Below are positions 54,133-62,984 of a stretch of 64,000 bases of DNA, piece after piece (the first letter of the stretch is position 1; the number at the start of each line of letters is the position of its first letter). The notes under the pieces are model-generated. The model worked only from the letters and a program-made list of their open reading frames with translations, did not search any database and had not been told where the DNA came from. The position numbers and the translations under genes are program-made. The DNA lies in NCBI GenBank assembly GCA_964504335.1, contig CAZDET010000005.1, positions 62,001 through 126,000 of the forward strand. The letters are read 5' to 3'. The stretch is from CAZDET01 sp964504335. GTDB lineage: Bacteria; Bacteroidota; Bacteroidia; Chitinophagales; Saprospiraceae.

Positions 54133-55490
54133 TGGCAACAGCCTGGCTACAGCGGCTTCTCTCCGCCTATCGCTCCCTGTTTCTCACCAACCGTTTCTTC
54201 CTGGTGGGTGGAGGTTTGGTGGTCGCGTTTGCGTTTGGCTTCGTCTGGCCGGGCGTATTTTTGCTCGCTCAGGTGGCACTGGGCCTCTTTCTGGCGTTGT
54301 TGCTCCTCGACGGCCTGCTCTTATACGGCCAATCGCTGCCCGTACAGGCCGAGCGGCAACTCCCGCCGGGCCTCGGGCTTGGAGACGAAGGGCGGGTACA
54401 GCTCTTCGTCCGGAATTACTCCCAGTTAACCCTCGGTCTGGAGTTGCTCGATGAGCAGCCGGTACAGTTGCAGGCGCGCCATTTTTCACAGCGGTTCAAA
54501 ATGATTCCCGGCAATCGCAAGGTAGCCACCTATCCGATTCGCCCGTTGGAACGAGGCATTTTTCAATTCGGATACATTCACGCCTTCGTCACTACCCCGA
54601 TCCGGCTGTTACAACGGCGCATCAGTTTCGACGCTCAGCAGGAGCTGGCCATCTTTCCTTCCGTTGCCAAAATGAAGGAGTACGAATTGCGTGCCTTCGA
54701 TCAATCGAGCCGCCTGTATGGGATCCGCCGGATGCGGCGCATCGGCCACAGCTACGAGTTTGAGCAGATCAAGAACTACGTTCGGGGCGACGATATCCGC
54801 AGCATCAACTGGAAAGCCACGGGCAGGCGGGCGGATGTGATGGTCAACCAGTACGAAGACGAGCGCTCCCAACAAGTGTACTGCCTGCTGGAAAAGAGCC
54901 GCAACATGCAAATGCCGTTCGACGGCCTGACGCTGATGGATCACGCCATCAACGCCACCCTCGCCATCAGCAATATCGTACTGAAGAAACACGATCAGGC
55001 GGGGCTGATCACCTTTTCCGACCGGATCGGGACGGTGCTGAAGGCGGACGGCCGCAGCATTCAGATGCGCAAATTGCTGCAGGCGCTCTACAAGGAAGAA
55101 ACCAAGGCCAGCGAGGCCGATTTCGAAAAGCTGTACTACACGACTCGCAAGCTCATCAACGGTCGGGCGCTATTGTTGCTCTTCACCAACTTTGAAAGTT
55201 CCCACGCCCTCGAACGCGTACTCCCCATTTTGCGGCGCATTAATCAGTTCCACCTGCTGCTCGTCATCTTTTTTGAGAATACGGAAATCCGATCGTTGGC
55301 AAAAGAACCGGCACCCGATCTGGCATCGGTTTATCAGCAAGCGATTGCCCGGCAATTTCTCGCCGATAAAGCCGCCATGGTGGCCAGATTGAAACTGCAC
55401 GGCATCCAGGCCCTGCTTACGGCTCCCGAAAATCTCACTCTGAATACCATCAACAAGTATCTGGAACTGAAATCGCGGGGTCTGATTTAA
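54132..55490 (+). CDS. DUF58-domain (degenerate VWA) protein
   Basis: 452 residues. Two membrane helices near the N terminus (FFLVGGGLVVAFAFGFVWPG, LLAQVALGLFLALLLLDGLL) precede a beta domain. The DUF58 signature is RGDDIRSINWKATGRRADVM (about 216-236), and the following VWA-like fold is degenerate (VYCLLEKSRNMQMPFDGLTL lacks the DxSxS site). DUF58 proteins are usual MoxR partners. Last gene of the operon; its stop abuts the convergent OmpA-family gene. Confidence 0.9.
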   Translation: MATAWLQRLLSAYRSLFLTNRFFLVGGGLVVAFAFGFVWPGVFLLAQVALGLFLALLLLDGLLLYGQSLPVQAERQLPPGLGLGDEGRVQLFVRNYSQLTLGLELLDEQPVQLQARHFSQRFKMIPGNRKVATYPIRPLERGIFQFGYIHAFVTTPIRLLQRRISFDAQQELAIFPSVAKMKEYELRAFDQSSRLYGIRRMRRIGHSYEFEQIKNYVRGDDIRSINWKATGRRADVMVNQYEDERSQQVYCLLEKSRNMQMPFDGLTLMDHAINATLAISNIVLKKHDQAGLITFSDRIGTVLKADGRSIQMRKLLQALYKEETKASEADFEKLYYTTRKLINGRALLLLFTNFESSHALERVLPILRRINQFHLLLVIFFENTEIRSLAKEPAPDLASVYQQAIARQFLADKAAMVARLKLHGIQALLTAPENLTLNTINKYLELKSRGLI

Positions 55491-57446
55491 TCACTGCTCC
55501 TCAACGACCTGAAACTCCGTGCGCCGATTGCGCGCCCGGCCAGCCGGAGTATCGTTCGTATCGATGGGTTCCGATTCGCCAAACCCGCGGTAGGTCAGCC
55601 GATCTTCGGCCACTCCTTGGGCCACCAAAAAATCGTACACGGCCGCCGCCCGTTGCTCGCTGAGCAGCTTATTATCTACCTCAGACCCCACATTATCGGT
55701 GTGGCCATTGATTTGAATGCGTAGCTCCGGGTAGTCCATCAATAAGCGGAAAAGGCGGTTCAGTTCGGCCAACGAGACATCGAGCAAGGTAGCCGAACCG
55801 GTTTCGAAAAGCACGTTTTTCAGCACAATGGGCTCGCTGTCGATGGCCATAGACACTGGTTGCAATTCAATTTCCAGGCGATACGGGTCGCGCTGACTAA
55901 AGGTGCCGGATAGGTCGAACTGATCGCTGTAAAACAGATAAGCTTCCTGGTCGACGGCCAGCGAATAAGTTTTTCCGGAGGGCAGTACGGCCAAAAAGCT
56001 CCCGTCCGGGCCGGTGCGCTGCGAAAAAATTGGCTGTTCGGTTGCCAGATCGAAGACCTCGACTTGCGCATCGATCCGCTCGCCGGTGGTCGCATCGGTA
56101 ACGGTGGCCTGCACGTAGGTGACTGGCCCCGGACGGTTGGCTTCGTTGAGGTCAAATACGAAGATATCCGTCGTTCGGCTCCGCCCGCTTTCCGTCCGGT
56201 CGCTGGCAAAATAAGCCCGCTTTCCATCGAGCGTAACGACCAGGCTGTTTTCGGTATTGGATGTATTGATCGGATAGCCGAGATTCACAGGCGTTCCCCA
56301 AATTTGCTGATCATCGAGGCGCGTGTAGAAAAGATCGTCTTCTCCGAGCCCCGGGTGCCCGTCGGAGCTGAAGTAGAGGGTACGGCCATCGGCGTGGAAA
56401 AAGGGAAAGCCTTCGTTGGTTTCCGTATTCACGACGGGCCCCAGGTTGAGGGGAGGTCCCCATTGGCCGTTGCGCTGCCGGGCGCTGGCCCACAAATCCC
56501 CACCGCCGATGCCACCGGGGCGGTCGGAGGCAAAAAACAGGAGCCGCCCGTTGCCGGATAAACTCGGCTGTGTTTCTTTCGCTTTCGAGTTGACATTCGG
56601 ACCGATGTTGATCGGCTCGGTCCAGCGGCCGTCAATGAGCTTCGACTCGTACAAATCGCAACTGCCGTAGCCATCGGGGCGATCGCAGGCGGTGAAGATG
56701 AGTACTTTGCCATCGGCGCTTAGCGTCTGAGCCCCTTCGTTGCCGGGGGTGTTGATGGCCCGAATGGGCTCGGCGGGCGTCCAGCCAACCTCTTCTTCGA
56801 AGTAAGAAATGTAGAAATCTTCATTGCGGCGTTCCTGGCGCGTGAAGACCATTGTGTGCCCGTCGGCCGAGAGACTCGGAAAGTATTCCCAGTGGGGTGT
56901 ATTGATCGCGTCGCTGAGTCGCTCGGGATTAAAAGGCACCGGGTTGCTATACAAGCGATCGGCAGTTTCCGCGTGGACGAGTTGGCGCTTGGCGCGCTCC
57001 CGGAGCCGGTCGCTCGGGCCGGAACGGCTCAGAAAATCGCGGTAGTGGTTGGCGGCCTCTGCGTACTTCGCTTGCTGTTGCTCTACTTCCGCAACCGCGA
57101 AGTAAACGGTTTCGTCTCGCTCCGGAGCCAGCGCTATCGCCTTTTCGTAGTCAGATTCGGCACCGGCAAGCTCCCTTCGGTATTCCCGCACCGAGCCCCG
57201 TGCCAGCCAGACATCTACATTTACCGGATTGCGTTCGAGAATCCTGGTGAGCAGGGCCTCGGCAGCCGTGAAATTCTGCCGATTGACGTTTTGCGTGGCT
57301 TCTTCGAAGAGATTAGCATCTCTGCGAGAAAGTTGCGTTTTGATTTCGTAATCCTGCGCAGTAAGAGCCTGAGAGAAAAGTATACCAAGGGTTATAAAGG
57401 AGATAATCCGACAGAGTAGCATAGCAGCAGCGTTGTAGGGCCGCAT
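55491..57446 (-). CDS. TPR/PD40/OmpA-family outer-membrane protein
   Basis: 651 residues from ATG at 57446 (GTG at 57461 rejected). A signal peptide (IISFITLGILFSQALTAQ) is followed by TPR-like helices (LFEEATQNVNRQNFTAAEAL), then PD40 beta-propeller repeats (FPSLSADGHTMVF, TQPSLSGNGRLLFFASDRPG). A small carboxypeptidase-regulatory-like domain comes next, then the OmpA-like peptidoglycan-binding end (IQINGHTDNVGSEVDNKLLS, YRGFGESEPI, ARNRRTEFQV). This layout is found in T9SS-associated proteins such as PorE. It probably ties outer-membrane components to the wall. Confidence 0.9.
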   Translation of the reverse strand: MRPYNAAAMLLCRIISFITLGILFSQALTAQDYEIKTQLSRRDANLFEEATQNVNRQNFTAAEALLTRILERNPVNVDVWLARGSVREYRRELAGAESDYEKAIALAPERDETVYFAVAEVEQQQAKYAEAANHYRDFLSRSGPSDRLRERAKRQLVHAETADRLYSNPVPFNPERLSDAINTPHWEYFPSLSADGHTMVFTRQERRNEDFYISYFEEEVGWTPAEPIRAINTPGNEGAQTLSADGKVLIFTACDRPDGYGSCDLYESKLIDGRWTEPINIGPNVNSKAKETQPSLSGNGRLLFFASDRPGGIGGGDLWASARQRNGQWGPPLNLGPVVNTETNEGFPFFHADGRTLYFSSDGHPGLGEDDLFYTRLDDQQIWGTPVNLGYPINTSNTENSLVVTLDGKRAYFASDRTESGRSRTTDIFVFDLNEANRPGPVTYVQATVTDATTGERIDAQVEVFDLATEQPIFSQRTGPDGSFLAVLPSGKTYSLAVDQEAYLFYSDQFDLSGTFSQRDPYRLEIELQPVSMAIDSEPIVLKNVLFETGSATLLDVSLAELNRLFRLLMDYPELRIQINGHTDNVGSEVDNKLLSEQRAAAVYDFLVAQGVAEDRLTYRGFGESEPIDTNDTPAGRARNRRTEFQVVEEQ

Positions 57447-57500
57447 GTATAAACGACGCACTTACGGTAAAAGTACGATCCACCGAATTAAATTCCCGGC

Positions 57501-58520
57501 TTAGGACAGCGTTTCCAGCAGCTCGACAGCGCGGCGACTTCCCTTAGTAGCTGCCTTTTTCCAGTCATCCACAAAGGTTTTCTCACCCAACTGACGCGCG
57601 GCAATGCCCCGCTGGACAAGGATTTCGGGGTCGGAGGGAGCTTTGGGATCCGCCTTTGACTGGATGGCTTGCTTGAACGCTTCGTGCGCCTCCTTAGCCT
57701 GCCCCAATTCCATCAACGCTTTTCCGTAGTTGTAGGCAATCCGACGCTCCCAGTGTACGAGATGGTCGTTGCGCATCCGGCGGCGATTCAGGAAGAATTT
57801 GTATTCTTTGATTGCCTCTTCGTATTGCTGCTGTTGCAGAAGGCAATCCCCCTTCAGGCAGCGAGCCTGCCAGTACATAGATTGGTGAGGGATCGTGTGC
57901 CGGATAACCTCGGTGAAATCAGCCGTTGCGGCCTTCCAGTTGCTCCGGCGCATTTGAATGAGCCCCCGACCGTAGTAGGAACCGGACTGAGAGGTATTAA
58001 TATCTAAACTCTTGTTGTAATCCTTGATGGCGTCGTCGAACTTCCCCGAGCGGTAATTGACAAACCCACGGCGCTCGTAAGCCGTCGCATGACGTGCAAA
58101 ACGATCGATGGCTTCGCTCAGTGCTTCGCGTGCCTCCGATTCTTTGCCTTCCTGACCGATGAGTTCCCGGCCCCGCAGAAACGCCTGAGTGGCCGAACGA
58201 TCTCCCTTGGGCTCCAATAAAATGTGCTCTGTTTCTTTCCCCTCGCGAATCCGCCAAATATTTAAATCACCTGAAACCGCAAACTCCGTAATCTGCTTCA
58301 AAAGGTTAACTGAATTCCGCCACTGGCGGTCGGTACAACGCACAATCACCCGTGGAATGTCCATCGTAAATTCCTCCGCTTTAAATATTTCTTCCGCATT
58401 CAGGAATACCTCACTACGGTAGTAGTTTTCCCGACGGTGTTCGAACAACTTAACAACCTGATCAAAGTTCCGGAGGGCCCCAAACTCCAAATGACCGGAT
58501 ATAATAACCTTGTTTTCCAT
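57501..58520 (-). CDS. TPR-repeat protein
   Basis: 339 residues. The N-terminal ~100 residues (MENKVIISGHLEFGALRNFD, YYRSEVFLNAEEIFKAEEFT) are unassigned. The rest consists of helical TPR repeats (AYERRGFVNYRSGKFDDAIK, YNKSLDINTSQSGSYYGRGL, KGDCLLQQQQYEEAIKEYKF). Likely a protein-interaction scaffold; no signal peptide. The role is unknown. It lies 54 bases upstream of the TPR/PD40/OmpA gene and may share its transcript. Confidence 0.85.
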   Translation of the reverse strand: MENKVIISGHLEFGALRNFDQVVKLFEHRRENYYRSEVFLNAEEIFKAEEFTMDIPRVIVRCTDRQWRNSVNLLKQITEFAVSGDLNIWRIREGKETEHILLEPKGDRSATQAFLRGRELIGQEGKESEAREALSEAIDRFARHATAYERRGFVNYRSGKFDDAIKDYNKSLDINTSQSGSYYGRGLIQMRRSNWKAATADFTEVIRHTIPHQSMYWQARCLKGDCLLQQQQYEEAIKEYKFFLNRRRMRNDHLVHWERRIAYNYGKALMELGQAKEAHEAFKQAIQSKADPKAPSDPEILVQRGIAARQLGEKTFVDDWKKAATKGSRRAVELLETLS

Positions 58521-58934
58521 GAGTGGTGATGCTTAAATCGCTTATACTTACATACGTAATAAAAAGTTTCCCAACAGGTTGTTCAGACAACCACGAATTA
58601 TCAGGAAAAGTTTCTTGCACATGGGTTTGGTGGCGACAGACGACCGTACAGCACAGATTGCCTGTGATCGTTCGCGTAGGAAATTAACTTGGATTCGATT
58701 TGGGACTTTCCTTCAGGTTAGGATGTCAATGAGATACTTCACCTACCTGTGAAGTAACTAACCTACTGATCTTCCGTGGAAGCGATGAGAGTCCTCTTGA
58801 ATTGGCCTTCCCGTTGGTAATCTTGACCTTATCTAAGGTAAATAGCTGTTTGCTTGCCAGGGTTTTCCAGGGCTACAAAGATCGAAGCTTTAGGTCGGAA
58901 ATGCAAGGTTAAGGGAATATAAATGTCCGATTAC
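58521..58934. other. Intergenic region between TPR gene and radical SAM gene
   Basis: 414 bases without a credible gene. It contains two hairpin-forming repeats, GGTTGT/ACAACC (58577-58592) and ACTTCAC/GTGAAGT (58736-58755), and a minus-strand GATCTTTG box near 58880 that only weakly fits a promoter. Probably holds the end of the radical SAM operon and the promoter of the TPR gene. Confidence 0.5.
58736..58755. repeat. Perfect 7-base inverted repeat with 6-base spacer
   Basis: ACTTCAC and GTGAAGT around CTACCT, in the upstream region of the TPR gene. No U tract follows on the minus strand, so an operator is at least as likely as a terminator. Confidence 0.5.
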
Positions 58935-59972
58935 TTAAATTTTTGCACCAACCCACACTTTACACCCCTCGGAGCAGTTGGTGCAGATGTCGATCGTGTG
59001 GCGCCCTTCCTGGATGCGCCGCTGAAACGCGTGCCTGCGCGCACCGTGCCAAACGGCGTGTAGCGAAGTCTGCTTCAAATCTCCGAGGGGGTGCCTGACA
59101 TCCTTGTCGAAACAGCAGGGCGCCACCTGCCCGTCCCAGGTGATGACGCAGGCGTGCCAGGATTTCCAACAACGATTCAGCAACCGGTATTTGAGGGCAT
59201 AAGTCCCGTTGCTCAACCGGCGGTAGCGCGCGTAGCGCGGATTCTCGGGCAGGAGTGGATGGCCGTTTCGGTAGTCGTAGAGCTGTGCCGTTTTGTACAC
59301 TACTTCATCCACTCCGATTTCGCGTGCCAGCGATTGTATTTCCCCCAGCTGATGCTCGTTGGGGCGAACGACCAGGGTTTGAAAAACCACGTGGGGCGTA
59401 GCAGATCGCAGGTGGCGTTTCCAGCGCACCACGTTTTTAGCGCCCTGTACGACGTTTTCCAGCGAGCCCCCAATTCGGTACTGTTGATAGGTTTCCTGCG
59501 TGCTTCCATCTACCGAAATGATCAGGCGGTCGAGGCCGCTTTCTACGGTGGCCCGGGCGGCTGCGTCGTTGAGGAAGTGCCCATTCGTGGAGGTGATAGT
59601 ATAAATGCCGCGGTCGGTAGCGTAGCGCACCATGGAGAGGAACTCCGGGTGGAGGTAAGGCTCGCCCTGGAAATAAAAAATCAGATAGAGCAATCGATCG
59701 GCGACATCGTCGATGGTGGCTCGGAAAAAGTCGGTCTGCAACTTTCCCGTCGGTCGACTAAACTGGCGGAGGCCGCTTGGGCATTCGGGGCACCGGAGGT
59801 TGCAGGCAGTGGTTGGCTCGATGGCAACGGTTACGGGCATCCCCCACACCCGGGGTTCACCGGTGAGGCGAAAACGGTAATAGGAAAGCAGCACTTGACA
59901 AAGATTCCAAACGCGCTTCCAGGTGAGTTTACTCAGAAAGTTCAGCACGTCCTGGAGATGGAACTTGGGCAT
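58935..59972 (-). CDS. Radical SAM enzyme with SPASM-type C terminus
   Basis: 345 residues from ATG at 59972, 8 bases after the OmpA-family stop. The radical SAM cluster motif is IEPTTACNLRCPECPSGL (C57, C61, C64). The C-terminal SPASM-like cysteines appear in CWKSWHACVITWDGQVAPCC and CTNCSEGCKVW. Such enzymes modify peptides or sugars using extra Fe-S clusters. It is last in the operon type B CTD-PorP-OmpA-radical SAM; a link to processing of a surface product is possible but not shown. A longer N terminus from a codon at 60092 would overlap the OmpA-family gene and is not supported. Confidence 0.88.
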   Translation of the reverse strand: MPKFHLQDVLNFLSKLTWKRVWNLCQVLLSYYRFRLTGEPRVWGMPVTVAIEPTTACNLRCPECPSGLRQFSRPTGKLQTDFFRATIDDVADRLLYLIFYFQGEPYLHPEFLSMVRYATDRGIYTITSTNGHFLNDAAARATVESGLDRLIISVDGSTQETYQQYRIGGSLENVVQGAKNVVRWKRHLRSATPHVVFQTLVVRPNEHQLGEIQSLAREIGVDEVVYKTAQLYDYRNGHPLLPENPRYARYRRLSNGTYALKYRLLNRCWKSWHACVITWDGQVAPCCFDKDVRHPLGDLKQTSLHAVWHGARRHAFQRRIQEGRHTIDICTNCSEGCKVWVGAKI

Positions 59973-59980
59973 GCGGCAAG

Positions 59981-62002
59981 TTAGTCTTTCGGAAGGGGAA
60001 TACCGCGGCTTAGCTGCATTTCGATATCCTCGTCGATGGAGAGAATTTTCGCCTCCGTCCGTCGGTTCACGGCGTGTTGCGCTTCGGTACACTGGACGCC
60101 GTCGCGGCAGTCGTTTTTCAACAGGGCTTCGCCGTATCCGACGGCATTGATGCGATTGGGAGCAATGCCGCGTTGCACCAGCCAGTTTTTCGCGGATTCC
60201 GCCCGCTTCAGGCTGAGGGTCAGATTTTCGCCGGCATCTCCCCGGCTATCCGTATGGGCGCTCAATTCGATGGTAATACTCGGGAACCGTTCCAGGATCT
60301 GCAACAGGGATTCCAGATCGCGCGACTCGCCCTTGCGGATGTAGGATTTCGCGTAGTCGTATTCGATATCCGGCAGCGTGATGATGGTACCCATCGGCAG
60401 GGGTTCGCGGATGACTGCTTCCGACTCGGCGTGCATGATGATGGTGGCATCCAGTGACCGGCTGCCCCGGATTCGAATAGTCGACACGGTCGACGTGCCT
60501 TCGCTGTAACCTTCTTTGAAGGCCCGTATGTCGTACTCGCAGCCCAGTTCCAGGCAAACGGTGAACTGACCGTTTAAATCCGCAACCAATTCTTCCTGCC
60601 GGCTGGTGCACTTGTTGAAGATAGTCACCCGTCCACCCGGTACCGGCGAGTTGTATTGCTCCGACAGGAGCTGCCCGTCCAGGTTGACGCAGTTGCTGGG
60701 CTGCATGATGATTTCCAGGGGGATGTTCGTTCCGCTGGTGGTCGTCTGGAATGGCAACATGACCGTCTGATATCCCTCTTTCGTGACGAGCAGGACATAT
60801 CGTTTGGCGGGGCTTACATTTATGAACGTCTCCCCGTTGCGATCGGTATTAACCGTCGGAATATCCATCGCGTCGGGTGGCTTCATCTGGATGCCAAAGG
60901 TCATTTCATTGCGATCGGACGATTCCGATTTCATTACCAGATCGTAGAGCGATTTATCTACCGGAATGCCTTCAGAGTTGAGTTCGTAGAATTTAACGGA
61001 CGCACCGGTGATGCGGCGGGAGGTCGATTTTTCGTATACCGTTACCCGCGGCTTTAATTCGGGACTCACCTCGATACCCTTCAAGCCGTCGGGGGCGTGA
61101 AACAGGTAGATATCATCCTTTCCGTATCCGCCCGGCCGGTCGGAGGTGAAGTAACCGCGTAGCGCATTCGGTTGGAGGACAATCCCCAGATCGTCGGCCG
61201 GCGAGCAGAACGGGGGCCCCATATTGAGGACCGGACTACGACCGCGGACGCTCAAATCGACCATAAACAGATCGAGTTTACCCTCGCCCGGATGCCCGTC
61301 GGAAGAAAAGAACAGGATGCCACTTTCGTGCATGAAGGGAAATGCCTCGTTGCGGGAAGTATTGATATCGGGCCCCAGGTTAATGGGTTGCGACCATCCG
61401 CCCCCCTGGAGCTCGACCATGTACAGATCGAGCCCTCCGTAGCCTCCCGGTTTATTGGAGGCGAAGAAGAGCCGCTGGCCATCCGCCGACAGCGAGGGGT
61501 GCAGGCAGCTGTACTCATCGCTATTGAAGCTCAATTCCTGGGCGGGACTCCAATCGTACGGGCCCCGGCGCGATTCGTAGATCTTTAATCCGACCTGCCC
61601 TTTATTATCGGAGCGGCGCACTCCATTTCGCAAATTCGTACGGGTGAAGAAAATGCGTGTCCCGTCGCGATTGAACGAAACCGGCCCTTCGTGGTAGGCA
61701 CTGTTGAGTTGCATAGAAAACGGCTGTGGTTTTCCCGGCAATCCCATCGGATCGAACTCGGCGTAGAACAACTCGAAGTAGGTCTCCCCGGTCTCCGGGT
61801 TGATGGGGCCATTTTTGAACCGGGAAACGTACACCAGGCCATTGCTGTAGATGGCCGGGCAGAATTCCATGTCGGCGGTATTCACCCGACTGGCATTGTA
61901 CAACTGAACTGCCTGAGTAGGCGGAGCGGCGTAGTAATCCACTTGCCCAAACAGTGCTACCCCAAGCACCATCAACCATCCTACGAGCAGTTCTTTACGC
62001 AT
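59981..62002 (-). CDS. PD40/OmpA-family outer-membrane protein
   Basis: 673 residues. A signal peptide (MRKELLVGWLMVLGVALFGQ) precedes PD40 propeller repeats (HPSLSADGQRLFFASNKPGG, YFTSDRPGGYGKDDIYLF). Carboxypeptidase-regulatory-like segments follow (TFINVSPAKRYVLLVTKEGY, GQFTVCLELGCEYDIRAFKE), then a C-terminal OmpA domain (ITIELSAHTDSRGDAGENLT, INAVGYGEALLKN, AVNRRTEAKI). It follows the PorP-like gene by 3 bases and precedes the radical SAM gene. The architecture is typical of T9SS/PorE-like accessory proteins. Confidence 0.9.
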   Translation of the reverse strand: MRKELLVGWLMVLGVALFGQVDYYAAPPTQAVQLYNASRVNTADMEFCPAIYSNGLVYVSRFKNGPINPETGETYFELFYAEFDPMGLPGKPQPFSMQLNSAYHEGPVSFNRDGTRIFFTRTNLRNGVRRSDNKGQVGLKIYESRRGPYDWSPAQELSFNSDEYSCLHPSLSADGQRLFFASNKPGGYGGLDLYMVELQGGGWSQPINLGPDINTSRNEAFPFMHESGILFFSSDGHPGEGKLDLFMVDLSVRGRSPVLNMGPPFCSPADDLGIVLQPNALRGYFTSDRPGGYGKDDIYLFHAPDGLKGIEVSPELKPRVTVYEKSTSRRITGASVKFYELNSEGIPVDKSLYDLVMKSESSDRNEMTFGIQMKPPDAMDIPTVNTDRNGETFINVSPAKRYVLLVTKEGYQTVMLPFQTTTSGTNIPLEIIMQPSNCVNLDGQLLSEQYNSPVPGGRVTIFNKCTSRQEELVADLNGQFTVCLELGCEYDIRAFKEGYSEGTSTVSTIRIRGSRSLDATIIMHAESEAVIREPLPMGTIITLPDIEYDYAKSYIRKGESRDLESLLQILERFPSITIELSAHTDSRGDAGENLTLSLKRAESAKNWLVQRGIAPNRINAVGYGEALLKNDCRDGVQCTEAQHAVNRRTEAKILSIDEDIEMQLSRGIPLPKD

Positions 62003-62005
62003 ATC

Positions 62006-62980
62006 CTATTGATTTTCTTCCATTCCAGGAAAAAACCGCGGGCTTTCAATGGTATCCCCCTGAGACTTTCCGCCAATCGCGTAGCGGATCAACGCCTCGA
62101 TACTACCGTTTTGGTATGACCGGAATTCGGATAGTACCAAATCGTAGGCCAATCCGAATCGCCAATTCTCACTCACATCAATGGCGGCCAGTATGCTGGC
62201 ACTTTCGCCGATACCGGATTCGGAACTACCTCCGATCCGATAAGATAAGCCGGTGTACACCTTGTCGTTGAAAATCAAGGTCGCGTTGACATCCGCATCG
62301 AAGGGTGCTCCGCTTACAAATTTCAACAAGGCCTGTGGCTGTATTTTAACCTTTTCATCGATGGGTAGCGTCATTCCGCCCATCAAATAAAAGTGGCGGA
62401 TTTCACGGCTGATCACCATTCCTTCATCCGACAGATCGATGTTGTTTTCCAGAAGGCGCGGTACGCTGAAACCCACGAAAAACTGCTGGTTGCTGTAGTA
62501 CAGGCCCCCTCCGAAATTCGCCACGTACTTCGACTGCAACCCCGCAGGGATGGCTTCGTCGAGGGAGATGGCCTCAATGGGGCGCGCTTCGTCGAAATTG
62601 ACCCGCAACAACCGTACGGAGGTGCTGACGCCGATCCCCAGTCGGCCACCGACTCCCATATTCAGCCGGTAGGCATAATTGCCCGTCATGGTATACTGCT
62701 CGGAAAGGCCGATACTGCTTCGCGAAATTTGCCCCCCCAGACCGATGCCCGTGCTGGAAAGCGGCATGTTGAACGCAAGCATCTGAGCGGAGGGCGCATC
62801 TTCCAAGCCGAGGTATTGCTGCCGCACCAGCGCCGTAAATGTGCCCGTTTCCAGCTCGCCGGCGAAGGCAGGATTGTATCCCATTTTGTTGTGCATAAAA
62901 TGGGTAAACTGGTCATCCTGCTGAGCAAACAGTACTCCGCTTATAAATATACATATAAATAATGATGTATAGCGTACCAT
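62006..62980 (-). CDS. PorP/SprF family type IX secretion membrane protein (second copy)
   Basis: 324 residues. A signal peptide (SLFICIFISGVLFAQ) and the family start QQDDQFTHFMHNKMGYNPAF are clear, followed by a barrel-like beta sequence. It is distinct from the PorP-like protein at 5745, sharing the family pattern but little exact sequence by eye. It lies 4 bases after the stop of the type B CTD gene, so it is probably its dedicated partner. Confidence 0.9.
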   Translation of the reverse strand: MVRYTSLFICIFISGVLFAQQDDQFTHFMHNKMGYNPAFAGELETGTFTALVRQQYLGLEDAPSAQMLAFNMPLSSTGIGLGGQISRSSIGLSEQYTMTGNYAYRLNMGVGGRLGIGVSTSVRLLRVNFDEARPIEAISLDEAIPAGLQSKYVANFGGGLYYSNQQFFVGFSVPRLLENNIDLSDEGMVISREIRHFYLMGGMTLPIDEKVKIQPQALLKFVSGAPFDADVNATLIFNDKVYTGLSYRIGGSSESGIGESASILAAIDVSENWRFGLAYDLVLSEFRSYQNGSIEALIRYAIGGKSQGDTIESPRFFPGMEENQ

Positions 62981-62984
62981 AATT

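Noticed and set aside
59091..59984. 297-codon plus-strand frame opposite the radical SAM gene
   Set aside because: The minus-strand protein has CxxxCxxC and SPASM motifs; this is a shadow.
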